A stretch of 64,000 nucleotides of DNA from Mortierella alpina. Lineage: Eukaryota; Mortierellomycota; Mortierellomycetes; Mortierellales; Mortierellaceae. Shown here one piece after another: positions 17,990 to 28,100 of this stretch (its first letter is position 1; the number at the start of each line of letters is the position of its first letter). The notes under the pieces were generated by a model, which saw only the letters and a program-made list of their open reading frames with translations, searched no databases and was not told where the DNA came from. A program made the position numbers and the translations under genes. Where the stretch lies: contig JANATF010000006.1 of NCBI GenBank assembly GCA_029449245.1, positions 1 to 64,000 on the forward strand, read 5' to 3'.

Positions 17990-18345
17990 TCAGCAGGCCA
18001 CTACAGGTGGGTGCGGTCCGCAAGTTAGAGGCCAGCGTGTGGATTGTTCTCCTGGGGCTGTATCCTGGAAGACTTCGACAAAGTCGTCCATTGGGTTGAG
18101 CTCGGTCGCAGAATCCATCGAGTCTAGTAGGACGGGACTGTGCCTGTTGTCCGCATGGACAAGGTGAGAGACGCGCCAGAGGGTGGGCGTGTTTGCATCA
18201 ACGTCGTCAAATAAAAGAGCCTTCACAGATTTGACTAGATTCATGTGGTCACTGACAGTGTGTCGGTGGAAGGGAACTTGACAGGTAACGCGCGAGCTAG
18301 AGCATCCCGGTCCACAAGGCAGAACAGGGCGAGAGGCACGACCAT
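17990..18345 (-). pseudogene. Crinkler (CRN)-type N-terminal domain, frame-broken
   Basis: From an ATG at 18345 in good context the minus strand encodes MVVPLALFCLVDRDALARA, then LPVKFPSTDTLSV. Near 18246-18265 the frame shifts by one and continues with NLVKSVKALLFDDVDANT, PTLWRVS and HSPVLLDS before a stop near 17990. This order (LFCLVDG-like start, a K-rich LVKAIKAK-like helix, FDDVDADxLTLWRV, PILLD) is the ubiquitin-like N-terminal module of Crinkler/CR-toxin-type effector proteins known from oomycetes, chytrids and glomeromycete or mortierellid fungi. No downstream C-terminal domain is visible, and the frameshift argues for a pseudogene fragment. An unrecognised intron at the break cannot be excluded. 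The subtelomeric position is typical for this family. Confidence 0.62.
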
Positions 18346-18883
18346 GGTGATTACGGAGCAGCATAGAAAATAGGGTGGCCCGAGAAGTAAAGCAGGCAAA
18401 GAGCAGGGGAAGGAGCGGTTCGCTTCACAGGCAGCCCTGAGAAAATAGAGAGGATATGGATGTCGGCAAGAAATGGAATCAAGGTGTCAAGTAGATCAGA
18501 GGTGATGGTCCTTTGATTCATCGCGTGCCACGACACAAAGAAATCAGGTTACGCGTGAGAATGAGAAGAACAAGGGAGCGCCAAGGCGAGTGCGAGAGGT
18601 GAGAGGAAACATAAGGCACACCACACAAGACTACAGATCTCGTAACTAGGAGATATGTCAACACTGGAAGGACCTTGACGTCCAGAGACATCACAGAGCC
18701 TGTGCCAAAAGACAAAGAGGATCCCAGAGTGAGAAATGACGCTTCATTCCTTGCCCGTCCGTGTCTCTTTTGCAACCGAGATGGCTCAGTGCAAGCAAAC
18801 TAGTCTGAGTCACTCCGTGGGAAAAGCGTAGGCGAGTGCGCCTGTAAGCCAGATGTGCGAGGTGGTGAGACGTGCTGTCGAGC
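18346..18883. other. Intergenic, no feature seen
   Basis: I find only short open frames without family resemblance between the Crinkler fragment and the caleosin 3' end. Sequence composition is mixed, and no repeats are evident. Confidence 0.5.
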
Positions 18884-19700
18884 CTATTGCTCCTTCTTAA
18901 TCTTCATCTTTGCGGCCACCTCGTAAAACAGGCTCCCGTCATAGATGCGCCGAATGTCTTCCTTTCGCATGACGCCGTCCTTGGGCCAAAGCAAGATATA
19001 GGTCGCCATCCCTATGTATGCGGAGCAGTGTATGCCATGCATGGTGTGGTTTGGGGGTGAGCAACATTCTTTTCTAACGCGAGACGCTTGCCTGGGCAAT
19101 AAGAGACCTTTTACGCTTACATTCAAAAAACGCAGCGAACCAGCCGACAGGGTCAGCTATCACCCTCTGTCCCTTCAACATCCTCCAAACGTCGCTCAAG
19201 GCTAGGCCATCCTGCCCTTCAGGCGCATACTTTGAAAACACGTCCTCAAAGTGCTGCGGTATGAAGCGACCCTCAGTGTCGAACGTGCCCGTGTCACTGC
19301 CATGCTTGTCCTTGTGAATCCGACGAAGCCATATGCGAAAGAAGGGATCTGGAATCCATGAGGGACAGGTAGGATAGGAGAGGCTGGAATTGATGACCAC
19401 AGCGGCCAGGCCACTGAGCAGCACGTTGAATCCAAGAGCGTAGAAGCCGCAGAAGGTGTCCAAAGGCCAGATGATGCCATCCCCGTCGCTGTCAAAAAAG
19501 GCACAGTGCTGCTGCAAAACTGTTTGGCCCGTGTGTCTCGCTGCCCAGCTGTTTTTGGTGGTGCCGCCGGGATGCGCAACGGTGGCGGCGATATTGGCTC
19601 TCGCGGTCCCAGGGTCCCGCAGCGGTTGACCCTGTCCTGGTTTGAACGGTTTGCGTTCGACAGTGACAGGCTCCTCAGTAATAAAAGCTTGATAAGACAT
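18884..19700 (-). CDS. Caleosin-family protein (lipid-droplet peroxygenase-like)
   Basis: Two exons, complement(19121-19700) and complement(18884-19011), encode 235 residues. The intron has a GTAAGC donor and splits the codon for Trp in the sequence FFE-W-MATYILL. A heme-type histidine precedes the EF-hand (QQHCAFFDSDGDGIIWPLDT, residues ~63-82). Then come a hydrophobic segment rich in Leu/Val/Ala (~85-105), a proline-containing turn, and the conserved HKDKHGSDTGTFD stretch. The C-terminus carries KEDIRRIYDGSLFYEVA, also typical. Caleosins bind calcium, coat lipid droplets or ER and, when the histidines are present, act as fatty-acid hydroperoxide peroxygenases. Activity here is inferred from the residues. 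The start at 19700 gives a basic, proline-rich N-terminus of normal length. Confidence 0.93.
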
Positions 19701-19855
19701 ACTGGTGGTGTGTGATTGAAAGAGGTTGAGGAGGAAGAGTTGAAGAGGAAGAGTTGAAGAGGAAGTAGTGAAGACAAAAATTTTACAGCTCGGTCATGGT
19801 GACCGACATGTTTCAATCATCCTGTTCATTTTATTGTCCGTGCAGGCTACACAGC

Positions 19856-20364
19856 TCAAACGGCTCCAAGGGCATGTTGCCCAGGGATTGCAGCCATGGC
19901 CGCCTTTGCATCCGCCAACTCCTCTATAAGGCAGAACAACTGGAAAGGTTAGAATGCGCTTAAAGGATCCGAGGTAACGCCCACACACTGAGGCACGCAC
20001 GTTTCTTAGAGCTTGCGAGCGTAGCCCTGTTTTCAAGAAACAGCAGCTTGGAGGAGGGCACTCGGCGTGCATAGACCGACTAACGAAAGAGGTGGCGCAT
20101 TAGATCCACATTCAATGAAGCGAGCGCTCAAGTCGTTGGGATTTCACCCTGTCGTCTGCAGTGAGAGTACGCACCGCCTTGGGCCGCAATGTGGACAGCT
20201 CCTCGGTCAGAATCTCAACCTCGTGAACCTAGAAGGATCAGATTGTTCAAAAACCCAACTCTGTCAGTGGGTGGGACATATTGCCTCCTGTCTTGGTCAA
20301 TAAAAGACTAGTCCATGTCCGCGTCAGCGCCCATGCCGACCTTGTTTTTGAGATCCTCAGACAT
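19856..20364 (-). CDS. Possible small spliced coiled-coil protein (49 aa)
   Basis: Three short minus-strand segments join in frame: complement(20341-20364), complement(20171-20228) and complement(19856-19923). They begin MSEDLKNK, continue with a heptad-like VHEVEILTEELSTLR and end AAIPGQHALGAV before a stop. The two acceptors are good (CTTCTAG, CTTATAG) but both donors are weak (GTCGGC, GTACTC), so the model is tentative. The middle peptide has the look of a coiled coil. I do not recognise the family. The piece could also be exons of a larger decayed gene. It lies between the uL3 gene and the caleosin gene, on the same strand. Confidence 0.3.
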
Positions 20365-20535
20365 GACGTTCAGGAATGGGCTGGGCAAAGAACGGAAAAT
20401 AATGGAGCTCGAAAGCTTCATTGAAAAAAAACGATAGATCAATTCACGTACACAGGGATCCGCACACGTTGCCACCAGGAGTATTTTTTTTTTTGGAAAT
20501 TTTATGGTACAAGATGCGGCTACAGAGAACGCTGT

Positions 20536-21696
20536 TTAAAGATCCTTCTTCAAGGTGCCCTGGAACTGCTGGCGCTCCTCGCGGGTCTGGAAGCGACCGT
20601 GGCCAAACTTGGAGGAGGTGTCAATGAACTTGAGCTGGACGTTCTCCAAAGCAGAGCGGCGGGTGTGAACCAACAGAGACTTGCGGAGGGTGACAACGCG
20701 CTTGCGGGTACCAGCGCAGCATCCCTTGATCATGACAAAGTCCTCATTGACGATACCGTAGTGGGGGAAGCCACCGAGGGGGGTGATGGCTTTCTCGGTC
20801 AAGTCATACTCGGTCTTGGCGTTGGACTTGTCCTCGCCCTTTCCAATACGGTAGATCTTCTTGTTGACCTCAGTACGGTGATGGTAACCGTTCTGACCAG
20901 CACGGGGAACCGAGTACATGACTCGGGAAGGATGCCATGCTCCGATACAGGCGACCTTGCGGAGACCCTTGTGCGTCTTGCGAGGAAGCTTCTTGGTGCC
21001 CCAACGATGGGTGACACCCTCAAAACCGTGACCCTTGGTGACGGCAATGACATCAATCATCTCATCCTGCTCCAAGACCGAGTTGATATCGACGGTCTTC
21101 TCAAAGTGCTCGTACGCAAAGTTGACCTTGTCGGCGACAGATCCACCGTTCAGCTGAACCTCCATGACGTGAGCCTTCTTCTGACCAATCTTGACCTTAC
21201 GGACCTGAGTGTGGACAATGACGCGGACGACAGAGCAGTACTTCTTGATGCGCTCGAGCTCGCGGAGGACGGGCTTGGCACCGTTCGAGTGCTGCTTGGC
21301 GTACTTGGTGAAGGCCTTTTTCTTTGAGCGGTACCAGTTCTTGTAGAAGCGACGCTTAAGCTCCTCGGACAAGTGCTCAGCCCAGACGGTGGTCAACGAG
21401 CGGAGACCACGAGGAGTCTCGACGTAACCGACAACACCAACAACGACCATGGGAGGGGTCTCAATGATGGTGACAGCCTCGACGATCTCCTTCTTGTGCA
21501 TCTTGGAACCGGGACGGTCCAAGTCGCGGACGACGTGGGTCATACCGGCCTTGTAGCCCATAAAGGCGGTCAGGTGGACGGGCTTGGAAGCATCATCCTT
21601 GGGGAAGGACTTGGCCTTTCCTCTGTGGCGGGCAGCACGCTTGCGAGGCAAGAACCCCAAAGAACCGTGGCGTGGTCTCTCAAACTTGCGGTGAGA
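20536..21696 (-). CDS. Ribosomal protein uL3 (RPL3), large subunit
   Basis: The main exon encodes 386 residues from [15 protein letters not shown] to the C-terminal GTLKKDL, lacking only the initiator Met, which must come from an upstream exon joined at the acceptor TTCAATTTAG (just beyond 21696). Yeast L3 has 387 residues with the same M|SHRKF start, so the length fits exactly. Diagnostic stretches include [40 protein letters not shown] (residues ~220-240), WHPSRV (the region of the modified histidine and tryptophan finger) and [16 protein letters not shown]. uL3 organises the peptidyl-transferase entrance in the 60S subunit. The first exon is not located; an ATG followed by GTACTAG at 22102-22100 is one weak candidate. 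Codon use is strongly biased to C-ending codons, as expected of a highly expressed gene. Confidence 0.97.
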   Translation of the reverse strand, partial: SHRKFERPRHGSLGFLPRKRAARHRGKAKSFPKDDASKPVHLTAFMGYKAGMTHVVRDLDRPGSKMHKKEIVEAVTIIETPPMVVVGVVGYVETPRGLRSLTTVWAEHLSEELKRRFYKNWYRSKKKAFTKYAKQHSNGAKPVLRELERIKKYCSVVRVIVHTQVRKVKIGQKKAHVMEVQLNGGSVADKVNFAYEHFEKTVDINSVLEQDEMIDVIAVTKGHGFEGVTHRWGTKKLPRKTHKGLRKVACIGAWHPSRVMYSVPRAGQNGYHHRTEVNKKIYRIGKGEDKSNAKTEYDLTEKAITPLGGFPHYGIVNEDFVMIKGCCAGTRKRVVTLRKSLLVHTRRSALENVQLKFIDTSSKFGHGRFQTREERQQFQGTLKKDL

Positions 21697-22422
21697 CTAA
21701 ATTGAAGGAAGCAGGACCTGACATGTTAGAATACAGGGAGTGGAATCAGTGTAGGGTCCCCGAGATCCACGGACTGTGGTTATGGTGGCAAAAAAAAGAG
21801 TGAAGTCGCGGCGGGATGGTCATTGTTGTTGAAGCAAGAGTTGTTCATAGAAGCGTCGGGTATTGTTGATATGCTGGTAGAGTCTTTGAAGGGCGGTATA
21901 AAGGGACAGAGTGTAGCGATGATGCTGTTGTGATGTGAGTGATGAGAGCAGCGTCCACGCGTGAATGATAGGAGAGCGAGATGAGCGAGATGGATGGCTG
22001 GTGGATGGGAGTGGGATGAATGCATGGACAGATGGATGGATGGATAGGGTCATTGATGAGCGGATGCACGGATCATGTTCAGGCACATATCACTAGTACC
22101 ATTATGTGATGAAGGTGAAGAAGGAGGAGCAAAAATCGACCAACGTCGCTGCAGATATGGAGGGCCGTTTTTTTTCCCCGCCCGTCTGACGTTCCGGTAT
22201 TGCAAGCGTGCGTACATCTTGCGCGACCGCTCAAGTCACGCCCGCGGCCAAACCGACTGATGAATGACACTCGCCTTCCTCCTGACATCTCTCTCTTCAC
22301 CACTTGACCCTACCCTGACCTCCCTATCGCTAGCAGCCCCCTCTCTTACAGCGCACTCATTCTCTTTTTCTTTATCGGCCTTTTTCCCCAACCTCGCATT
22401 AACGCACCTCGTCCGTAACGCT
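21697..22422. other. Divergent promoter region of RPL3 and VMA10
   Basis: This 726-bp interval separates divergently transcribed RPL3 and the V-ATPase G gene. It should contain the untranslated first exon or intron of RPL3. It includes ATGGATGGATGG-type short repeats near 22020-22050. No TATA box or known element is obvious. Confidence 0.5.
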
Positions 22423-23132
22423 ATGGTAAAGACCCTACTGAAGATGTCTTGCCCTGAGCAAATCGCTCCTCAACGCGCGCTTCAACCATGCAGAGACTTA
22501 TAGGATATGCGTTCGACCTGAACATAGGCTGCATCAAACTCTACAGGCATTCAGACCCTCCTTGATGCCGAGAAGGAGGCCTCCAAGATTGTGCAAAAGG
22601 CACGCCAGTGTAAGTCTTCAAAACCACAAGATGGCCTCTGGCGGTGATGCATTATAAGGCCCATAAAGCACGCGACCCCTCACATCCCTTGGCTCGCCAT
22701 CGCCACACTCTCTTTGCCCTTAGACCGTGTTCAGAGACTCAAGGAAGCTCGCACAGAAGCAGCACATGAAATCGAAGAGCTGAAGGCCTCCAAGCAGGAA
22801 GCTTTCAAGAAGTTTGAACAGGAGGTATGGGATGGAACGCAACGCTCTTGTCGTGTCTGGGGCGCTGGCCTTACCCTCTGCGACTGAACGGACGGACACC
22901 CGTACTGATAAGACTCAACTTTTTTTTCCCATCACCTCTTGCTGTGGTACCATTGTAGCATGCTGGATCATCGGATCAAACATCGCAGCGTGTCGAGGTG
23001 GAGACTGAGCAGAAGCGTGTCGAGATCCAAGCAGCATTCGACAAGAACCGTGATGCTGTCCTTCAGAAGCTGCTCGATACCGTTTACACTGTGGAGCCCA
23101 AGATCCACGTCAACGCGCGCTTCAACCAATAG
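22423..23132 (+). CDS. V-type proton ATPase subunit G (Vma10)
   Basis: Exons 22547-22609, 22724-22824 and 22959-23132 are well supported and encode GIQTLLDAEKEASKIVQKAR (its first G codon completed by the upstream exon), then YRVQRLKEARTEAAHEIEEL, an acidic linker and a tail ending VEPKIHVNARFNQ. This is the long-helix peripheral-stalk subunit G of the V1 sector of the vacuolar ATPase, which pairs with subunit E. The length, about 115 residues, is normal. The first coding exon is uncertain: the ATG at 22423 is followed directly by GTAAAG, but joining it to 22547 gives the wrong phase; joining to 22555 (second acceptor) keeps frame but drops GIQ. An exact 19-bp copy of coding sequence from the 3' end occurs at 22470-22488 in this 5' region. 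Confidence 0.9.
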
Positions 23133-23529
23133 ACCTGTTAAAACGTTGCTTGCTGCTACCCCTTCCTCTTGCTCCTACACTGTGATAGTTCAATGAAAGG
23201 AAATATATATATATATACCGCTTTGGTCTACACGTATAAAAGGCACAGGGCTCGATCTGGTGCAGTACAGTAGCATTGCCGTGGGCCATGCAGAGGAGGG
23301 CGACGTTGACATCCCCCTGCCTGGGGGGATGAGGGAGTGGCTTTGATCATGATCCTGGGTGAATAGAAAGCCGGAGACGGAGAGTCAGCGAGACTGAGTA
23401 TTTGGCTTTGAACTCCTCCAGAATCAGAAAGGTACGTGAGATCGCTCGATTCCAGTTTGATCCCCTCTCTCCCACGCCTCCTCTCTGCTTCCTTCCTTGA
23501 TCTCCTCTCGCTGCTGTCAGTCCTGCGCA
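23133..23529. other. Intergenic between VMA10 and PAN6
   Basis: About 400 bp with an (AT)n microsatellite at 23203-23217 just after the VMA10 stop. Nothing else is recognisable. The downstream part would hold the promoter of the pantothenate synthetase gene. Confidence 0.5.
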
Positions 23530-24980
23530 ATGTTCAAGGCAGCTGTCCCCCGTGCATGGGCATCCTGTCGCATGACAGGCACCAGTGTCCCTGCACCGCG
23601 TCAGTTCGTGTCTGGCAGGACAGGCAGTCTCATGACGGTGACACCAGTCCTCCAAGCAGCCCGGATCCCTTCCTCATTCTTCCCTACATCCCTTATTCCT
23701 CGCCTAGCTTCACGCGCACTCTCCTCTTCAGCATCTAAAGCAGCAGCATCAGGTGCAGGCTCAGTCTCGGCTCCTTCTCCCACCACCACCACCACCACCA
23801 CTACGATGGACAGCATAACCACCCCAGCTGCAAAGTTGTCCACCCAGGATGCAGGCAAGTCTGCAGAAGCACATACATAAAGGAGCACACAGATTCCACA
23901 TCTCTTTTCTAACACCGTTCTTTCTCCCCTCCTTAAACTTGATCTCATAGGAAAGAGCATTCCGGTGTTTGACTCGATCGCCGCCTTTCGTGAATGGCGT
24001 AGAGAGATGACGCGCAATAACAAGACTGTCGGCTTTGTACCCACCATGGGTGCATTGCACGAGGGGCACTTGGGACTCGGTAAGCTTCTCGCATAGGAAC
24101 AAGGGTCGGGACAGGACAAGGAGAAGAATGTTGCGGATTGACCAAAGCCTCGCGTTTCGTCTTTATCCGTGCCTTGATAGTGAAAATTGCCCGGCAAGAG
24201 TGCGATGCTGTGGTAGTTTCGATCTTTGTGAACCCAGCCCAGTTTGCGCCACACGAGGATCTGGATCAATACCCTCGCACGTTCGACACTGACTATGCGT
24301 CACTGCTGGCGTCCGGCGCTTGCTCTGCCATTTTGCTGCCCAAGGTCAGCGAGATGTACCCCTCTGGAATCACCTTGGATCGCTCCCAGCAACGCGGCGC
24401 CTTTGTGGAAGTTCAAGGACTGTCGCATCAGATGGAAGGCATCCCCCGCCCGCACTTCTTTCGAGGTGTCGCCACTGTAGTCACCAAGCTCTTCAACATT
24501 GTCCAGCCAGATCGTGCTTATTTCGGCCAAAAGGATGCTCAGCAGTGCGTAGTCTTGCGCGCCATGATTCGCGATCTTTTGCTTCCCATCACCATGCGTG
24601 CTGTCCCGACCTGCCGAGAGGCTGATGGCATGGCTCTCTCATCCCGAAACCGGTATCTCACCCCGGAGATGAGGAGCATCTCGACTCTGCTCTACAAGGC
24701 CATCACCGCTGCCAAAGACAACATCGTGAGCCGCGGGGCACAGGAGCGAGAAGAGATCTTGAGGCCTGCATACGAGATCATTGAGCAGGTCTCGCAAGAG
24801 GTGAAGGCACAAGGCGCGCCCTTTGAGATTCGTCTGGATTACCTCTCGCTGGTGGATGTGGATACTCTCAGTGAGCTGCAGACACTGGGAAAGTCTCAGG
24901 CAGCTATTCTCTCCGGCGCTGTGTACGTCGGCACCACTCGGTTGATCGACAATGTCCTCATCAACACAGAGGAGCTCTAG
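23530..24980 (+). CDS. Pantoate--beta-alanine ligase (pantothenate synthetase)
   Basis: Three exons, 23530-23854, 23951-24079 and 24148-24980, give 428 residues. It condenses pantoate with beta-alanine using ATP to form pantothenate, the precursor of coenzyme A. The nucleotidyltransferase signature VPTMGALHEGH lies near residue 136, followed by VSIFVNPAQF, the ATP-loop KLFNIVQPDRAYFGQKDAQQ and ADGMALSSRNRYL, all standard for PanC. The first ~105 residues are extra compared with bacterial PanC: they are basic, Ala/Ser-rich and nearly free of acidic residues, so they may be a mitochondrial presequence. Intron 1 uses a GC donor (GCAAGT...ATAG); without splicing the frame stops ten codons later. 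Intron 2 is ordinary GT-AG and splits an Ala codon. Confidence 0.95.
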
Positions 24981-25102
24981 AAGGAGGGGGTGCTTTTTTT
25001 TCTATAAAAGTGAAAATTTGTGCATTTGCCTCTTTTTTTGAATCCAACCACACCTTCCTTTTTGTTGCATCCACCACTGGCGCATTGTCCTGACATTCCA
25101 TC

Positions 25103-28100
25103 ATGGCCAAGCGGAAACGGACACTGCCGCTGGAAAGCTCAAAGGCCAAGGCAGCGAGCCCAAGCGGTAGTGGATCAAGCGCTGCCCGTGGCAAACAGTC
25201 GCACTTGGCGATCCATGTCGTCGAGGACAATTCAGACTCGGACTCGGACACAATCAACAGCGCGTCGTCCAGGAAGAACTCTCCCAAGCCAGGGCAGTTT
25301 GTTCAGTCCCGGAAAAAGCGCCAAAAAACGCCCACCGCCAACTCCTCCGCGTCCAAAGCTGCAGCAGCCCCTACAGTCTTTGCTACAAGAGGGGTAAGAG
25401 TGAACAAGCGCTATAGTTTCTTGGCCACATGCGTCCCGCTCCTTACCCTAGCCTCTCTGCTCACTGTGCTAAAGCAAACACACAACGCACTCACACACAA
25501 CCCACTGCTCATGAATGCAAACCAGGTTAGCATCAGGTTCCCGTTTGTACCCTATCAGTCGCAGCAGGACATGATGAGCAAGGTAAGCAACCTGCGCCTT
25601 GGAAGGGCGCACAACTATGGCGCCCTACCCCCTGGTATTTTGGGACTACCAGCATTCGCGTTCTAACCTTGCACCGTGCCATATTCAATAATGTTTATAG
25701 ATTGTCGAGGCCCTTCAAAAGAAAGAAAACGCACTACTTGAAAGCCCTACCGGTAGGCAACATCGATTCCCGACCAAGGCGTTCGGCTTTACTCGCTATG
25801 TCAACATGCCTCACTCATCACGTTCACTTGCCTCGCTCATCGCGGCTTCTTGCAATAGGTTCTGGCAAGAGCTTGGCCCTGCTATGCGGGGCGCTTGCTT
25901 GGCTGGAAACTGAAAAGGAAAACAGGGCAAAGGAATGGAAAGTTAAAACGGAAGCTCTCGAAAAGGAGCTGGCAAAGCAAGGCGTGGTAGTGTCCCCATA
26001 TTTCAGCAACGACAGCGATGTGGGCGCTTCGACTCTAGCTCCTCCGTTGACGACAGCCACTGCGGGCACAGAAAAATCTGGATGTGGACCATGCCAAGGG
26101 TCTTGTAGCACGGATGCTCAGGAGACAGCCAAAACGGAGCTGCCGCAGCCTGCGTCGACATCATCACTGGAGTCCAAGGCAGTTGCCCCAGCACCAGGGC
26201 GCCAGGATGAGGCTAGTGAGGACGACGAGGACTTTGAGCCTCAAACAAAAGCCGAAAAGAGAGCGCATCGGGAGACGGTAGAGATCAACTATGAATGCGA
26301 CACCCCCGGGTCAGATAAGACAAAGGTCAACCACGATGAAGGAGGCGCCCGTCAGGACTGCAACAGCCAGCCCTTGCCAAAGATATACTTTGGGACACGG
26401 ACGTAAGTACTACTTGACATACAGTGGTTCAGACATGCAAGCTTTCATGGGGTCATGAACTAATTCAAGATTGGCTGATTGTATTGTACTCTCTAGGCAT
26501 AAGCAAATCACACAGCTAGTCAAAGAGTTGAAGTCCAATACGGGCTATCGGCCAGGTGCGGATCCAACTCCTTTCAGTATAGGCAGCACGGCCACACAGG
26601 ACCAGCGGAAAGACCACTCGTACTCACTGCACGGTGTTTATATTGTATTATTTACCATCGTTAGAGATGGTGGTTCTTGGGAGTCGCAACCACTACTGCA
26701 TCAACCCTGCGTTGAAAAAGAACGTTAATAAGAACGATGGCTGTCAGGATTTGTTGGACGACCCAGACCAAGGCTGCGTATGGAAACAAAATGTCCGCGA
26801 ACTGGAGCTAAGAGGCATGGGCAAGATCTGGGATATGGAAGACATGATCGCCAACGGCAAATCCAAGCGCGGTATGTCAGGACGTGTGCTTCACGGAAGA
26901 TTCAGACTCACATGGTTCATGCAACAGGGGCGGGATTGGGCGACCGTTGCTGACCCTATCAACAATCTGTGTCACATACATTTACTAGCCTGCCCTTACT
27001 TTGCTTCGAGGTCGATAGCTCAGAGGGCCGAGCTCATATTCTGTCCGTACAGCTATCTGATTGATCCTCGTAAGACTACTTTGCTGCAGCTGAGCTAGGT
27101 GCGCTTTCTTGAAGACTTTCCATATCTGACTAGGCTCTTGACTTTGCTAGAAATTCGCAAGGCCATGGATATCGACCTCGATAACGCTATTGTCATTTTA
27201 GACGAGGCGCATAACATCGAGGATGCAGCACGGGATGCTGGAGGTCTCGACCTACTGGACGAGAATCTTCAGACCGCGAAGACTGAGTTTGAAGAGATGG
27301 TGAAAAGCAACCTTTTCGCACACTCTTGTCGCATGCTCTACAGTGTAAGGCATCTCTTCTCAATGCAGCTCTTTGGACAGTTGCTAGCGACTGCTGCAAT
27401 CTCGTTGCCGAGTAGTTATTCACTCTTTGACTTTTCTCGTTTTCTTTATTTCCGTCTATATGCATATAGCTCGCGTCCATGTTCATCAAGATTCTCGAGG
27501 ATCAAACAACGTTCAAGATACAGGAGTATGAGGAGTCGACAGAGATGTAGGTGCAACTCCTTTTGGCATACGTTGTTACAGACTGACATGATTTGGGCAT
27601 GAACACGTACTAACACTGCGCACGAACGTCACCCCGACTTCTCAAAAACAAAAGCTGGACCAGTCAAGAATTGCTGGCCAGTCTGGAGGTATTCGGCGTT
27701 ACGCGACGTACGATAAGAGACTACGACAATGCTTGTCAGGAGATATCGCGCGAGCTCAAGGAACAAAAGGAAAAGGCGAGGCTCAAGAAGCTCAGAGGCC
27801 TGACGGATGGGGACGAAATGGATGAGGAATCAACAGACAAGCAAAGACCTAAGAAGAAGAAGCGCCTTGTTGTATCTCCTGCAGTTTTGCGCGCTATGGA
27901 GGAGATTGTCATTATCTTGAAGCGGTTACTGGGCACCGAGTACGACTGCAGGGATGACTACCGGATCGCCATTGTTGAATCGCTCGACCGAACAGATGCT
28001 GCGAACAGGAACACCGTTGTCGTCGACGGAGACAGCTCGGAGGGCGAGGGTGGCAACCCAGGGACCCAACGAACGAGCGCTCGCTCTGGCGCTTCGAGGT

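Noticed and set aside
20599-21327. Plus-strand open frame of 242 codons opposite RPL3
   Set aside because: It is the complement of the strongly codon-biased uL3 gene; no family resemblance.
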